This document shows positions 1 to 8,100 of a stretch of 19,814 bases of DNA, piece after piece. Below the pieces are notes generated by a model, which had not been told where the DNA came from, ran no database searches, and was given only the letters and a program-made list of their open reading frames with translations. The stretch comes from an uncultured Paenibacillaceae bacterium (GTDB lineage Bacteria > Bacillota > Bacilli > Aneurinibacillales > Aneurinibacillaceae), in the NCBI GenBank assembly GCA_937874515.1, contig CALNBV010000185.1, positions 1 to 19,814 on the forward strand. Direction: 5' to 3'. The stretch's first letter is position 1. The number at the start of each line of letters is the position of its first letter. The position numbers were made by a program, and so were the translations under genes.

Positions 1-935
1 GTTTCGGGAATCCCTGTTTTCGCCACAATATGAAGCCGGCTATCAGGCATCAGTTCCGTAATGTGTTTTCCTATGATTTGTTCAGGGGCTAGTTCCATAA
101 ACTCACGTAACAACCGGTTACAGAGAGAAATATCCCCCTTCTCATCAATCACAATGATCCCGTCATAAATAATATTAAGTACCGTATCAAGGGTTGTATT
201 CAACCCTTTCACAATTTCAAGTTCCTTCGCCACCTGTTGTAAGTCTGTCAAATCCTGAAAAATAGCAATGGCACCCACAATGGCATTCCCATCGGTTAAA
301 GGAGTAATATTAGCAATGGTCGTCATCTCTTCATATTTAAATTTCAAGCCTACGTTAACTTCCCCATTTTCCAGTGCTGGAGAAAGATCTAACTCCGGCA
401 AAACATCCTTGAGCAATTGCCCGAGACAATGGTCCCCAGTGGTCTTAAATATTCGCTCTGCCCCTGAGTTCATTAAAGAGATTCGGCCTTCATCATTCAC
501 CACAATGACACCGTTATACATCGAATCAAGAATAGCACTAAGCTGGGAGTTCACCATTTCCAGGTTTCGCAAAGAAGTCATGACCATATTTTCTTTAGTG
601 AGCAACCCAACCACCTTCCCATCCCGGTCTGTAACTGGAGCCGCTCCTACCTGACTCTTTTTAACAATAGGGGTTAACCTGTCAAAGGCAATATCCGCAA
701 CAAGGCTAAAGGGGTTGTTATTGGCATAAGGATCAATTGGGTCTTTTAATGTTGCCCCATTGAGCAAAGCATCATAGAGGTTTGATTTCGTAAAAACGCT
801 GAGTAACTTCTGGTCTTCATCCACTACAGGAATGGTATCAATCTTGCAGGTCCGAAAAATTTTTACTGCTTTTTCAAGACAATCGCCAAAATTCAAACAT
901 ACAATCTGGTCATTGATCATTTCCTGCAATAGCAT
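1..935 (-). CDS. CBS-CBS-PAS-PAS sensor/regulator, N-terminal part (probable sigma-54 activator)
   Basis: Reading leftwards from ATG at 935, an open frame of 311 codons runs off the window edge. Residues about 1-120 read as two CBS modules (for example DTIPVVDED and GAAPVTDRDGKVVGLLTKEN). They are followed by two PAS-like segments, about 130-245 (LDSMYNGVIVVNDEGRI) and about 250-311 (IIYDGIIVIDEKGDI). CBS plus tandem PAS at the N-terminus is typical of Bacilli sigma-54 enhancer-binding regulators (AAA+ plus Fis-type HTH), but that effector half lies outside the window. A histidine kinase or diguanylate cyclase is therefore not excluded. The start at 935 is chosen because AGGGGAGG sits 7 nt upstream; an in-frame ATG at 974 has no comparable site. 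The gene is divergent from the CoA disulfide reductase gene, with a 164-bp shared intergenic region. Confidence 0.8.
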   Translation of the reverse strand, partial: MLLQEMINDQIVCLNFGDCLEKAVKIFRTCKIDTIPVVDEDQKLLSVFTKSNLYDALLNGATLKDPIDPYANNNPFSLVADIAFDRLTPIVKKSQVGAAPVTDRDGKVVGLLTKENMVMTSLRNLEMVNSQLSAILDSMYNGVIVVNDEGRISLMNSGAERIFKTTGDHCLGQLLKDVLPELDLSPALENGEVNVGLKFKYEEMTTIANITPLTDGNAIVGAIAIFQDLTDLQQVAKELEIVKGLNTTLDTVLNIIYDGIIVIDEKGDISLCNRLLREFMELAPEQIIGKHITELMPDSRLHIVAKTGIPE

Positions 936-1016
936 CTTCAAACCTCCCCTTCTCTCTTCATTTTTTTCTATCATGATACACAAATTTCCTCTTCTGCCTG
1001 AATAATAAATTACTCC

Positions 1017-1044
1017 TTTACAAATTTTTTTAAAGATTTATAAT
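1017..1044 (+). promoter_or_regulatory. sigma-A promoter of the CoA disulfide reductase gene
   Basis: TTTACA at 1017-1022 and a perfect TATAAT at 1039-1044 are separated by 16 bp. The predicted start, near 1051, falls inside the operator-like inverted repeat at 1043-1058. This leaves a leader of about 50 nt before the TTG start at 1100. Confidence 0.7.
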
Positions 1045-1058
1045 ACCCCTATAGGTAT
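1043..1058. promoter_or_regulatory. CsoR/CstR-type operator overlapping the -10 box
   Basis: ATACCCCTATAGGTAT is an inverted repeat with ATACC/GGTAT arms and a C-rich/G-rich interior. This is the form of operators bound by the CsoR family (copper sensor CsoR, persulfide sensor CstR). It overlaps the last bases of the -10 element and the predicted start, the position expected for repression. CstR-type repressors are known to control rhodanese and CoA disulfide reductase-like genes in Firmicutes, which matches the gene downstream. No CsoR-family gene is in the window, so the regulator must be elsewhere. Confidence 0.6.
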
Positions 1059-1099
1059 ATAAATAGATAGATATTTAAAAGGGTTCGGAGGGAATCACT

Positions 1100-2779
1100 T
1101 TGAAAAAGAAAATCATTATCATCGGTGGAGTGGCAGGTGGAGCAACAGCTGCAGCGAGATTAAGAAGAATTAGTGAAGAGGTTGAAGTTATTATCGTAGA
1201 ACGTGGGGAACATATTTCCTTTGCCAATTGTGGGCTTCCCTACTATATTGGGGAAACCATTAAAGAGCGAAAAAAATTATTAGTCCAAACTGTGAAAGGG
1301 ATGTCAGAGCGTTTCAATCTTGATATTCGCATTTTCAGTGAGGCAATCCATATAAATAGTGAAAGCAAAACAGTAACAATCAAGAATCTACAATCTGGAG
1401 AAGTATATGAGGAGTCCTATGACACCTTATTGTTATCTCCAGGTGCACAACCCATTGTGTCCCTTATTCCAGGGATTGAGGAACATGAGTCTTTATTTAC
1501 ATTAAGAAACATTCCAGACACGGATTACATTAAAAACTATGTTGATACAAAACAACCAAAAAAGGCTGTGGTCATTGGCGCCGGGTTTATTGGGCTTGAA
1601 ATGGCGGAAAACCTTGCCGAACGAGGGATTGAAGTAACCATCGTGCAAAGAGGCAATCAAGTGATGAATCCCATTGATTTTGAAATGGCTAGTATTCTCC
1701 ACAATCACTTAATAGAAAAAGGCGTGAAGTTAATCTTTAATAATAGTGTCCAAGCCTTTGAAGATCATGGGAAAAAGGCGATTCTAGCAGATGGGACAGG
1801 ACTTCAAACAGAGTTAACCATTCTGTCTATTGGTGTGAGACCGGAAAATGAATTAGCCATCACAGCAGGATTAGAACTGGGAGCCCGGGGCGGAATTGTG
1901 GTTAATGAATTTCTGCAAACGTCCAACCCGGATATTTATGCGGTTGGGGATGCAGTAGAAGTGGTTGATTACATTAACGGAACGAAAACAATGATCCCCC
2001 TCGCCGGACCCGCTAACCGTCAGGGGCGCATCGTTGCAAATAATATGATGGGTAAAAAAGAAACGTATAAAGGAACTCTGGGCACGTCAATTGCGAAGGT
2101 ATTCGACCTAACCGTTGCTTCTGTTGGAAACAACGAGAAAACACTGAAACGGTTAGGCGTTCCTTATGAAGTGGTTCATATTCACCCCGCTTCACATGCA
2201 GGGTACTATCCTGGCGCTTCCCCCATTGCTCTCAAATTAATTTTTGATAAAGAATCTAGCAAGATTTATGGCGCACAAGCCATTGGAAAAGACGGGGTGG
2301 ATAAACGCATGGACGTCATCGCTACAGCCATTATAGGAGGGTTAACGGCAGAAGAGTTAACAACCTTAGAGTTGTCCTATGCTCCACCCTATTCCTCAGC
2401 AAAAGACCCAGTCAATATGGCTGGCTATGTGGCATCTAACATTATCGAAGGCGAACTAGAACATATTCAGTGGCATGAAGTAGACCAGATCGTGGCTGAT
2501 GGAGGGCTATTAATCGACGTTCGTGATGCAAAAGAGCGGGAAAATGGATTTATTGAAGGTTCCATCAATATTCCATTAAACGATTTAAGAAACCACCTGG
2601 CAGAACTGCCAACCAATCAAACCATTTATGTCAGTTGCCAGGTTGGATTAAGAGGATACTTAGCCAGCCGGATTCTAAAAAATCATGGATATTCCGTGAA
2701 GAACGTAGATGGGGGCTGGAAAACCTATTCTGCTGTATATGAAAGCAGCAAAAAGGAATTGGTTGGGGCAGGGAAATAA
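1100..2779 (+). CDS. CoA-disulfide reductase with C-terminal rhodanese domain (CoADR-RHD)
   Basis: A 559-aa cytoplasmic flavoprotein. The N-terminal FAD-binding Rossmann motif is at residues 8-21 (IGGVAGGATAAARL). The active cysteine is C44 in SFANCGLPYY, the hallmark of CoA-disulfide reductase/NADH oxidase-type single-cysteine enzymes. The NAD(P)H-binding motif lies near 157-170 (VIGAGFIGLEMAE), and the second FAD contact is at NPDIYAVGDAVEV. Residues about 465-550 form a rhodanese domain (LLIDVRDAKERENGFIEGS) with active C513 in a CxxGxR loop (CQVGLR). The length fits the CoADR-RHD fusion class (about 550-560 aa) rather than plain CoADR (about 440). Expected chemistry is NAD(P)H-dependent reduction of CoA disulfide, CoA persulfide or polysulfide, so a role in thiol redox or sulfane-sulfur handling. 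The start is TTG at 1100, with GGAGGG 7 nt upstream. The gene is monocistronic, between its own promoter and terminator. Confidence 0.93.
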   Translation: MKKKIIIIGGVAGGATAAARLRRISEEVEVIIVERGEHISFANCGLPYYIGETIKERKKLLVQTVKGMSERFNLDIRIFSEAIHINSESKTVTIKNLQSGEVYEESYDTLLLSPGAQPIVSLIPGIEEHESLFTLRNIPDTDYIKNYVDTKQPKKAVVIGAGFIGLEMAENLAERGIEVTIVQRGNQVMNPIDFEMASILHNHLIEKGVKLIFNNSVQAFEDHGKKAILADGTGLQTELTILSIGVRPENELAITAGLELGARGGIVVNEFLQTSNPDIYAVGDAVEVVDYINGTKTMIPLAGPANRQGRIVANNMMGKKETYKGTLGTSIAKVFDLTVASVGNNEKTLKRLGVPYEVVHIHPASHAGYYPGASPIALKLIFDKESSKIYGAQAIGKDGVDKRMDVIATAIIGGLTAEELTTLELSYAPPYSSAKDPVNMAGYVASNIIEGELEHIQWHEVDQIVADGGLLIDVRDAKERENGFIEGSINIPLNDLRNHLAELPTNQTIYVSCQVGLRGYLASRILKNHGYSVKNVDGGWKTYSAVYESSKKELVGAGK

Positions 2780-2793
2780 TATGTGAGATAAGC

Positions 2794-2827
2794 AATCCCC
2801 CATTGACGTGATGGGGGATTATTTTTT
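2794..2827 (+). terminator. Rho-independent terminator of the CoADR gene
   Basis: Perfect 10-bp arms AATCCCCCAT (2794-2803) and ATGGGGGATT (2811-2820) enclose a 7-nt loop and are followed by a six-T run at 2822-2827. It lies 15 nt after the stop codon. Confidence 0.93.
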
Positions 2828-2862
2828 GCTCCATTTTCCGATGAACTACTTTAGAAGGGCGC

Positions 2863-2943
2863 ATACATTTTGTATACATTTTTCAAACCATCATGGAATA
2901 TATTAAAAAGAGTATACATAGCGTACAAAATGTACACTATGTA
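2863..2943. promoter_or_regulatory. Operator cluster (TACA/TGTA inverted repeats) before the toxin-antitoxin pair
   Basis: A 29-bp inverted repeat has 13-bp arms at 2915-2927 (TACATAGCGTACA) and 2931-2943 (TGTACACTATGTA). The arms match at 12 of 13 positions around a 3-nt centre. A smaller ATACA-TTT-TGTAT repeat lies upstream at 2863-2875. Repeated half-sites just upstream of an antitoxin gene are typical of toxin-antitoxin autoregulation. The antitoxin's Phd/YefM-like N-terminus is a plausible ligand, but this is inferred from position only. Confidence 0.55.
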
Positions 2944-2968
2944 CATAACGGTATAAATCTTCTATACT
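2940..2968 (+). promoter_or_regulatory. Probable promoter of the Phd-HicB/HicA operon
   Basis: TGTACA (2940-2945, a weak -35) and TATACT (2963-2968) are 17 bp apart. The -35 overlaps the right arm of the large inverted repeat, so a bound repressor would block it. The mRNA would begin close to 2975, almost at the ribosome binding site AAGGAGGG (2977-2984). Confidence 0.35.
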
Positions 2969-2991
2969 AGGAGGTGAAGGAGGGATTGCTC

Positions 2992-3408
2992 ATGCCCGTC
3001 GTTTTAAATGCTACAGAAGTTCGTGCCAATTTCGGAGGATTTATTGATACGGTCGTTCGGGAAAAACCTCAAGCTATTAAACGTAATCGAGACATTATCG
3101 TAACATTTTCTTTGCATCAGATTAAAGATATTTTATCAGCTTACGAATTAACTTTTGAATATGAACAAGATGAAGACGGAAAGTTTGTAGGTTCCATTGA
3201 ACAAATCGAGGATATTGTTGCAGAAGGAAATACTCTTGAAGAATTACGTTTAGAATTAGCACGACACTTATTAGAATACGCAAATGATTATTATGCAAAT
3301 TTTTCACGATATAATAATGCCCCTAACCGCCAAAATCATGCCAATTATGTTTTACGCATCTTGTTAGAAGATGATATTGAAAGCGTTGCTAGTATGCTAC
3401 ATGGCTAG
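2992..3408 (+). CDS. Hybrid antitoxin: Phd/YefM-like N-terminus, HicB-like C-terminus
   Basis: A 138-aa protein. Residues about 5-40 (LNATEVRANFGGFIDTVVR) resemble the DNA-binding N-terminus of Phd/YefM antitoxins. Residues about 54-101 (FEYEQDEDGKFVG, then AEGNTLEELRLEL) resemble the partial RNase H-like fold of HicB antitoxins. A basic, aromatic tail (about 102-138) ends the protein. Expected role: bind and neutralise the HicA-like partner encoded next and repress the shared promoter through the upstream inverted repeats. The start is ATG at 2992, 7 nt after AAGGAGGG; an in-frame GTG at 2974 is rejected because it would sit on the RBS. Its stop overlaps the toxin start by 8 bp. The two domain assignments come from motif recognition only. 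Confidence 0.75.
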   Translation: MPVVLNATEVRANFGGFIDTVVREKPQAIKRNRDIIVTFSLHQIKDILSAYELTFEYEQDEDGKFVGSIEQIEDIVAEGNTLEELRLELARHLLEYANDYYANFSRYNNAPNRQNHANYVLRILLEDDIESVASMLHG

Positions 3409-3622
3409 TTGGAGTGATCTTGAAAGTTTTGTAAAGCGAGAGGGATGGACCTTAGTAAGACAGACTGGCAGAGATAAAATCTATGAAAAAACACTTCCAA
3501 ATGGTGACATCCTTCGAACAGCAGTATCTAAGGGGACAGGAGAAATCGGCAAGGGACTGTTTTCGAGAATTTTGAAACAACAATTAAAGTGTAGCAAAGA
3601 ATATTTTAATCGACACAAATAA
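3401..3622 (+). CDS. hicA: HicA-like toxin (putative mRNA interferase, catalytic His not seen)
   Basis: A 73-aa basic protein of typical HicA size and layout: WSDLESFVKREGWTLVRQ, a turn, a strand pair containing YEKTLPNGDIL, and a C-terminal helix ILKQQL with K-E-Y-F. HicA toxins have a dsRBD-like fold and cleave mRNA with a histidine, usually in a G-S-H context after the first strand. Here the matching position is G23-R24-D25-K26, so Asp replaces His. Either this subfamily uses another residue or the toxin is weakened. The start is ATG at 3401, overlapping the antitoxin's last codons (ATGGCTAG), which implies translational coupling; there is no independent RBS. An upstream in-frame start at 3371 is unlikely. 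The stop codon is the first triplet of the direct repeat that also occurs near 12468. Confidence 0.75.
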   Translation: MASWSDLESFVKREGWTLVRQTGRDKIYEKTLPNGDILRTAVSKGTGEIGKGLFSRILKQQLKCSKEYFNRHK

Positions 3623-3676
3623 AAAACGAGCTCATCTTTCGGGGCTCGTTCTTTATTATTCTTCATCCCATCAACT
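3620..3676 (+). repeat. Direct repeat, left copy (bracketing the Wadjet operon)
   Basis: Bases 3620-3671 align with 12468-12519 over 52 bp with two mismatches (3635 t/c, 3665 a/c). After a one-base indel, CAACT follows in both. Five bases GACAC also match on the left side with a 3-nt length difference in the A-run. The repeat spans the shared terminator and a stretch that, at the right copy, encodes the last residues of the DUF6155-like protein. Confidence 0.85.
3625..3660. terminator. Bidirectional terminator between hicA and jetD
   Basis: Arms AACGAGC (3625-3631) and GCTCGTT (3644-3650). On the plus strand the stem is followed by a T-rich tail (TCTTTATTATT) directly after hicA. On the minus strand it is followed by TTTTTTATTT, which suits the end of the jet operon. 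An almost identical copy is at 12473-12498. Confidence 0.8.
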
Positions 3677-3790
3677 GACGATGTTCTTTCGTAATAAAAC
3701 CAAAAGTTTCTTCCCCATTTGTTCGCTTTAACAATTGAATGCGAATACTATTCATTTGCGCTTTTGCATGAGGGTCTGGTGCGTCATACT
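3663..3790 (-). pseudogene. Possible gene remnant downstream of jetD
   Basis: On the minus strand an open frame leads to a TGA at 3663-3665 and reads, in parts, YDAPDPHAKAQMNSIRIQ, then LLKRTNGEETFGFITKEH. It looks like genuine protein sequence, but no start codon with an RBS precedes it and the frame runs back into the jetD 3' end. Its last codons fall in the direct repeat, so it may be the 3' end of a gene truncated when the island formed. A 30-codon ORF from the internal ATG is the only intact version. I do not recognise a family. Confidence 0.3.
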
Positions 3791-5119
3791 TTACATCATA
3801 TCTGTCAACAATCCCTCCACCAGGGCTTCCTGGTAACCCGCTTTTCTAACCTTTTTCATTTTTTCTGCCACCTGAATTAAAGGCCCTGTAGAAATCCCCT
3901 CTAATTTTTTCAATCTTTTCTCATCCAAGTCTACTTCCGGTTGGCTTAAATCATAGTCTTCCAACTCATAATGCCAAAAACGAACCTGGTCGGGATATCT
4001 CGCCCATAGGCGCTGGGCCATCCATAACCCTTCTGGATCAAAATCACCAGAATAGTAGAGAACGGCTCCCTCCTTTACCAAACGATCCAGCACCAACCAA
4101 CCAGCCAATTTAAATTGGCCCTGGGTGCAAACCATGGGAGGCAGTTGGCCTGTCTCTTCCAAATATGCATCGGCCAGCCAGGAGAATACCCCAGCATTTT
4201 CTACTACATACACCTTATTCCCCCCTGCAAGAGGAACGATATTGGTCACAGCAAGTAAACTTCGTAATGGGACATTAAGCACCCCGTTTTCTGTGAAGGC
4301 CTGTTGCCAGTACAAGAGTTCTTTCTCTCCCTGAAAGGCCCTTAATCCAGAACAAGTGACATAGTTCATGATATCATCACGTAATAATCCAAAAGCATTG
4401 AGAAGCTCCGTTTCCCGCTCCGCAGGGGAACTCTCTTCTTCCCCTTCCACCAGACTCATAGAAATATCTGGAATTTCTTCTGCAACCATAGCCAAGGCTT
4501 CAATAAATAAGGACCCTGTTTCTGTTCCCCTGTCAAATGCATGGGGATTCCCAGTAATACGCCGGGCAAAGAGAGGCAAACGTTCAACACCCTCGGGTAA
4601 ATGGGAAAGGGCACGTCCTATAGCCATAGCCATCTCCCGGCATGCCTCTAGGTCCCGTTGGTAAGCAGAGGAAAATCGGCGTGAACCCTTTTCTATACCC
4701 GCCCATTTTAGCCAACTCTGGCAATACGGATGAAGAAATTCATCCAATAATCCCTGAATAAATCGTTGCTTTTTTTCCTCCGCCTGTTCCTTTGCCATCT
4801 TATTGGAAACCAATTTTTCCCCAGCATAGGCGGAAAGAAGGTCCACCGGGTCTACCTCACCGAACCTAGTCTGCCTAAGAGCTTTCACAAATGTTTGGAA
4901 AGAAATGCGAACCGACTGTCCCTGGATATAGGATTTCCGAAAAAAACGAGTGATGGCATCTGCTTCCTCCACAGACAAGGAATCTAGTTTTACATTGCCG
5001 CCGATTTGATCCAGAGACTTATATTTGGCAATAAGATGCACCAATAACCGCTCAAGCCCAGGCTCGCTGCGCAACATTTCGGCCCCTTCCCTGGCCTCAG
5101 ACGTTAACCAGGATTCCAT
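3791..5119 (-). CDS. jetD: Wadjet protein JetD (DUF3322/3323-like plus DUF2399 Toprim nuclease)
   Basis: A 442-aa nuclease subunit of the Wadjet anti-plasmid complex. The C-terminal half has the Toprim-type acidic pair: E307 in VVENAGVFSW and D359-F-D361 in YYSGDFDPEGL. This fits the topoisomerase VI-A-like DUF2399 domain that cleaves DNA once JetABC has trapped a small circle. The N-terminal half (SYIQGQSVRISFQTFVKAL and the following helices) corresponds to the usual DNA-binding arm. The start chosen is ATG at 5119 (MESWLTSEAREG) because AGAGGAG lies 7 nt upstream; an open frame extends to 5161 without support. It overlaps the jetC end by 23 bp, so translation is coupled. It is the last gene of the operon, followed after about 140 nt by a strong terminator. 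Confidence 0.92.
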   Translation of the reverse strand: MESWLTSEAREGAEMLRSEPGLERLLVHLIAKYKSLDQIGGNVKLDSLSVEEADAITRFFRKSYIQGQSVRISFQTFVKALRQTRFGEVDPVDLLSAYAGEKLVSNKMAKEQAEEKKQRFIQGLLDEFLHPYCQSWLKWAGIEKGSRRFSSAYQRDLEACREMAMAIGRALSHLPEGVERLPLFARRITGNPHAFDRGTETGSLFIEALAMVAEEIPDISMSLVEGEEESSPAERETELLNAFGLLRDDIMNYVTCSGLRAFQGEKELLYWQQAFTENGVLNVPLRSLLAVTNIVPLAGGNKVYVVENAGVFSWLADAYLEETGQLPPMVCTQGQFKLAGWLVLDRLVKEGAVLYYSGDFDPEGLWMAQRLWARYPDQVRFWHYELEDYDLSQPEVDLDEKRLKKLEGISTGPLIQVAEKMKKVRKAGYQEALVEGLLTDMM

Positions 5120-8100
5120 TTTCCATCTCCTCTTGATCCATGAAGTGGCGAATTTGCCCATCCCATAAGTAAGGCATAACAGTTACATAGGGGGCATTTT
5201 TCGGACGAAGCAATTCATAAATAGCCAGAGATGATACCGTATCATAATCTCCCCACAGGGCCTGGGAGTTCATCATATAATCGAAGCCCAGCTGTTCCAC
5301 CAGGTCAAACATGTCCCGAATATTATTTTCATCCACCCCGGCAAAAGCTTCATCCAAACAAATCAAATAGGGCGCATCAGGACGTGCCTCTTTATAACGT
5401 GAGTAAGCTGCTGTAAACAAAGGGATATACATGGCCATGGCTTTTTCCCCACCGCTAAATTTATAAAAAGCATTGTTGGTAAGCTCTTTTTTCTTATCTG
5501 TCCCTTTTCGAAAATATAGAGTAAAAGCAAACCATCTACGATAATCCAGCACCTCTTTTATTAATTGGTGTAAAGTATCATATCCACGCTCCCGGCCTTT
5601 ACTTTCTTCTTTGGCTTGTTCAATCTGAGATTTAAAATGGGACACAATTTTGTTCATATCCTCTTTTTTCATCCAGCGTGAATCGGCCCGCAGTAATTCT
5701 ACCACTTCTTTCGTATCCAGCTGATCATCCCTATCCGCAGTTAGGGGTTTCCACTGAAGAGAAAAAATAAGATGAGTAGAGTTATTCCGTTCCCCCATGA
5801 GTTGATTCATTTGCTCTACCCATCTCTCAGCCCGGGCGATTCGTTCACTAATGGCTTTGCCTATGCTATTCATAATAACTTCTTCATATAGTTCACGGTC
5901 TTTTTCCGATAGAATTAACGTTTGTTCTTCCAGCCGCTGTTCCACCTGGCGAAGCACATCATAAGGGCTCACCTTTTTCCCTTCATAATCAAGGAGAAGA
6001 ATCATCCGTTTCTGTTGTTCTTCCAACTGGCGAAGGGCGAAGTTTACCTTTTCAGCCAACCATGAAGGAGGAACAGGTAGGGTTACACGATCCTCCGTTT
6101 CTTCCTGACGAAAACGGTATTCAAAAAGTTGGTCCTGTTGCTGATAATAGGCATTGGTTAATTGCTGGACAATGTTTTTTCCATCAACATTACCTTCTTT
6201 GGTAGACAGGAAAGAACGAAGAATTTTTGCCCGTTCTTTTTCCGGTAAAATCAAGGGAAGAACTTCTGGCAACACCAATTTACGGCTTTTTTCTCTTTCC
6301 AACAGCTCATCCCAGGCTTGAACCAGCTTACCATAAAAATGGCACGCCTCGTCCATTTGGGGCAACTCCTTTTGATGGTGCTCCATTTCGGTTTCTGTTC
6401 GAATCCCTTCTTTATTCAAAGAATCGATTTTCCCTGGTAAATCATCGAGCCTTCCCTTCACTTCTGCCACCCGACGTTGGATCCCATCAGCATCTAGGAG
6501 GGCCAGGCGTTTCTCAATCATCTCCAAAGAAAGCCCCAATTTTTGCCTTTGATTCATCAGAACAGAAACTTCCCCTTTGGCTTCATCCACCTGTTGTTGC
6601 AGTTCCAAGAGCCTTTCTTCCATACTCTTCACGACTCCCATACAGTGACCTAGATCCTGTACCAAACTGCTCAATTTCCCAAGCTCCATAAGATAATCCC
6701 CCATCATGCTAAGGGCTTCTTCGTAACTCTCCACCGTTAAAGGAAGATTCATGGGCCGGGGTTCTCCCTGCAACTGGCTGCTCAATTGGTTAAGGGTAAG
6801 GAATGCTGTGCGATACCGGTCATTTTTCTTTTCCAACTCTTTTTCTAATAGGTCCAATCGCTGGGTCAGCCTTTGCCATTCATTCCACTGCTTATATAAA
6901 GATGCATCTGATGGGAAAAGTTGCCGTACTTCATTGAGTTCAGCTAGTTTTCTTTCCACCTTTTCCAGTTCACCAACAAACACTTCATCCTTGTGCTGGA
7001 ACTCTTCACAACGTTGTTCTAGTTCCTGAATCTTCCGTTGCCGATAGCGGGCCCGGGCTTCTTTGCCAATATAGAGGGCTTGCTCCCGGCGAGGGGCAGT
7101 GCCGTGAAGTAAGGATAAGGTATAGCTACCCTGTTCTACAGAAAGGGCAATCCCTTCTTCATTAGAGAAGGTTGGAGAAAGAACATCTTCAACAGGAATA
7201 CTGGCCAACACAGCCATAATGTCTGATTCGGTAATGCCCTTTTCTACAGGTGGAGTTGGCTTCAAATAATCTGCCAGGGTATGAGCCATAATCAAAGGAG
7301 CAGGTCGGAAAACTCGATCATATAAAGGCCCGGAAAGACGTTTTTCATCCAACTCTCCTCCAGGAACGATTAACCCATCCAAAAAATTCATGTCCATTAA
7401 AACAGACTCAATCCGCTCCCTTTTTCCCGGGGAAACCTCTTCCATAAATTCTACAGCGCCATATAAAGGCACATGGGGAATCCCCGCTTCCTGCAACGCC
7501 TGCCTTGCCATTTCTACATCAGGATGGCGAGGGGGTTCTGGGTCTTTCTTCTCCTTCCATTGTTGCAATTCTTCTTTTGTATCGTCCCATTGTGAAGTAT
7601 TCTGTTTCCGCTGTTGGAGCCAATCATTTTCTTCATTTTTCAGAAGAATAATGTGTTTTCGATAGGCTTCCTCGATTTGATTGCGCACATCCTCACGAGA
7701 GGTCCCCTCATAAAACTGTTGTACCCCTTTGGCAATAACCGAAATCTCTTCCTCTTTAAGGGGAAAGACCCCTTCCCTAGCCGAAATCCAGCGGTATACT
7801 TCTTCCAGATACCCTTCCCGCTCCAGGAAGAAGGACTCTTCACTTTGGCTAACAACTTTGGCTTGCTCGTCCCGGTCCTTTAGTGCCTCATCCCACTCTT
7901 TTTTCGCATGCTCCGCCTTTTGTTTATAGCTTTCTACTTTCTGAATTTTTTTCAAAAGGCTAGTTAACCAGGACTGATGATTCCTGGCCTCCTGTTGCCA
8001 CAGTTCCATCACCTTTCGCTCTGTAGGTTGTTCCTGCAAACTATTTTTTGCCATCCCATGGCCTTCTGTAAAGTCCACAGCTTCAGCCAGTTCTTCCAGA

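Noticed and set aside
969..978. Perfect palindrome TATCATGATA upstream of the CBS-PAS regulator
   Set aside because: Too short and AT-rich to be distinguished from chance; does not match the FNR consensus.
5120..5161. Longer jetD start (14 extra residues)
   Set aside because: The extension lies wholly inside jetC and has no RBS, whereas ATG at 5119 has AGAGGAG at 7 nt.
6227..6691. 154-codon plus-strand ORF inside jetC
   Set aside because: Antisense to coiled-coil coding sequence; proline/phenylalanine-rich composition typical of a shadow frame and no RBS.
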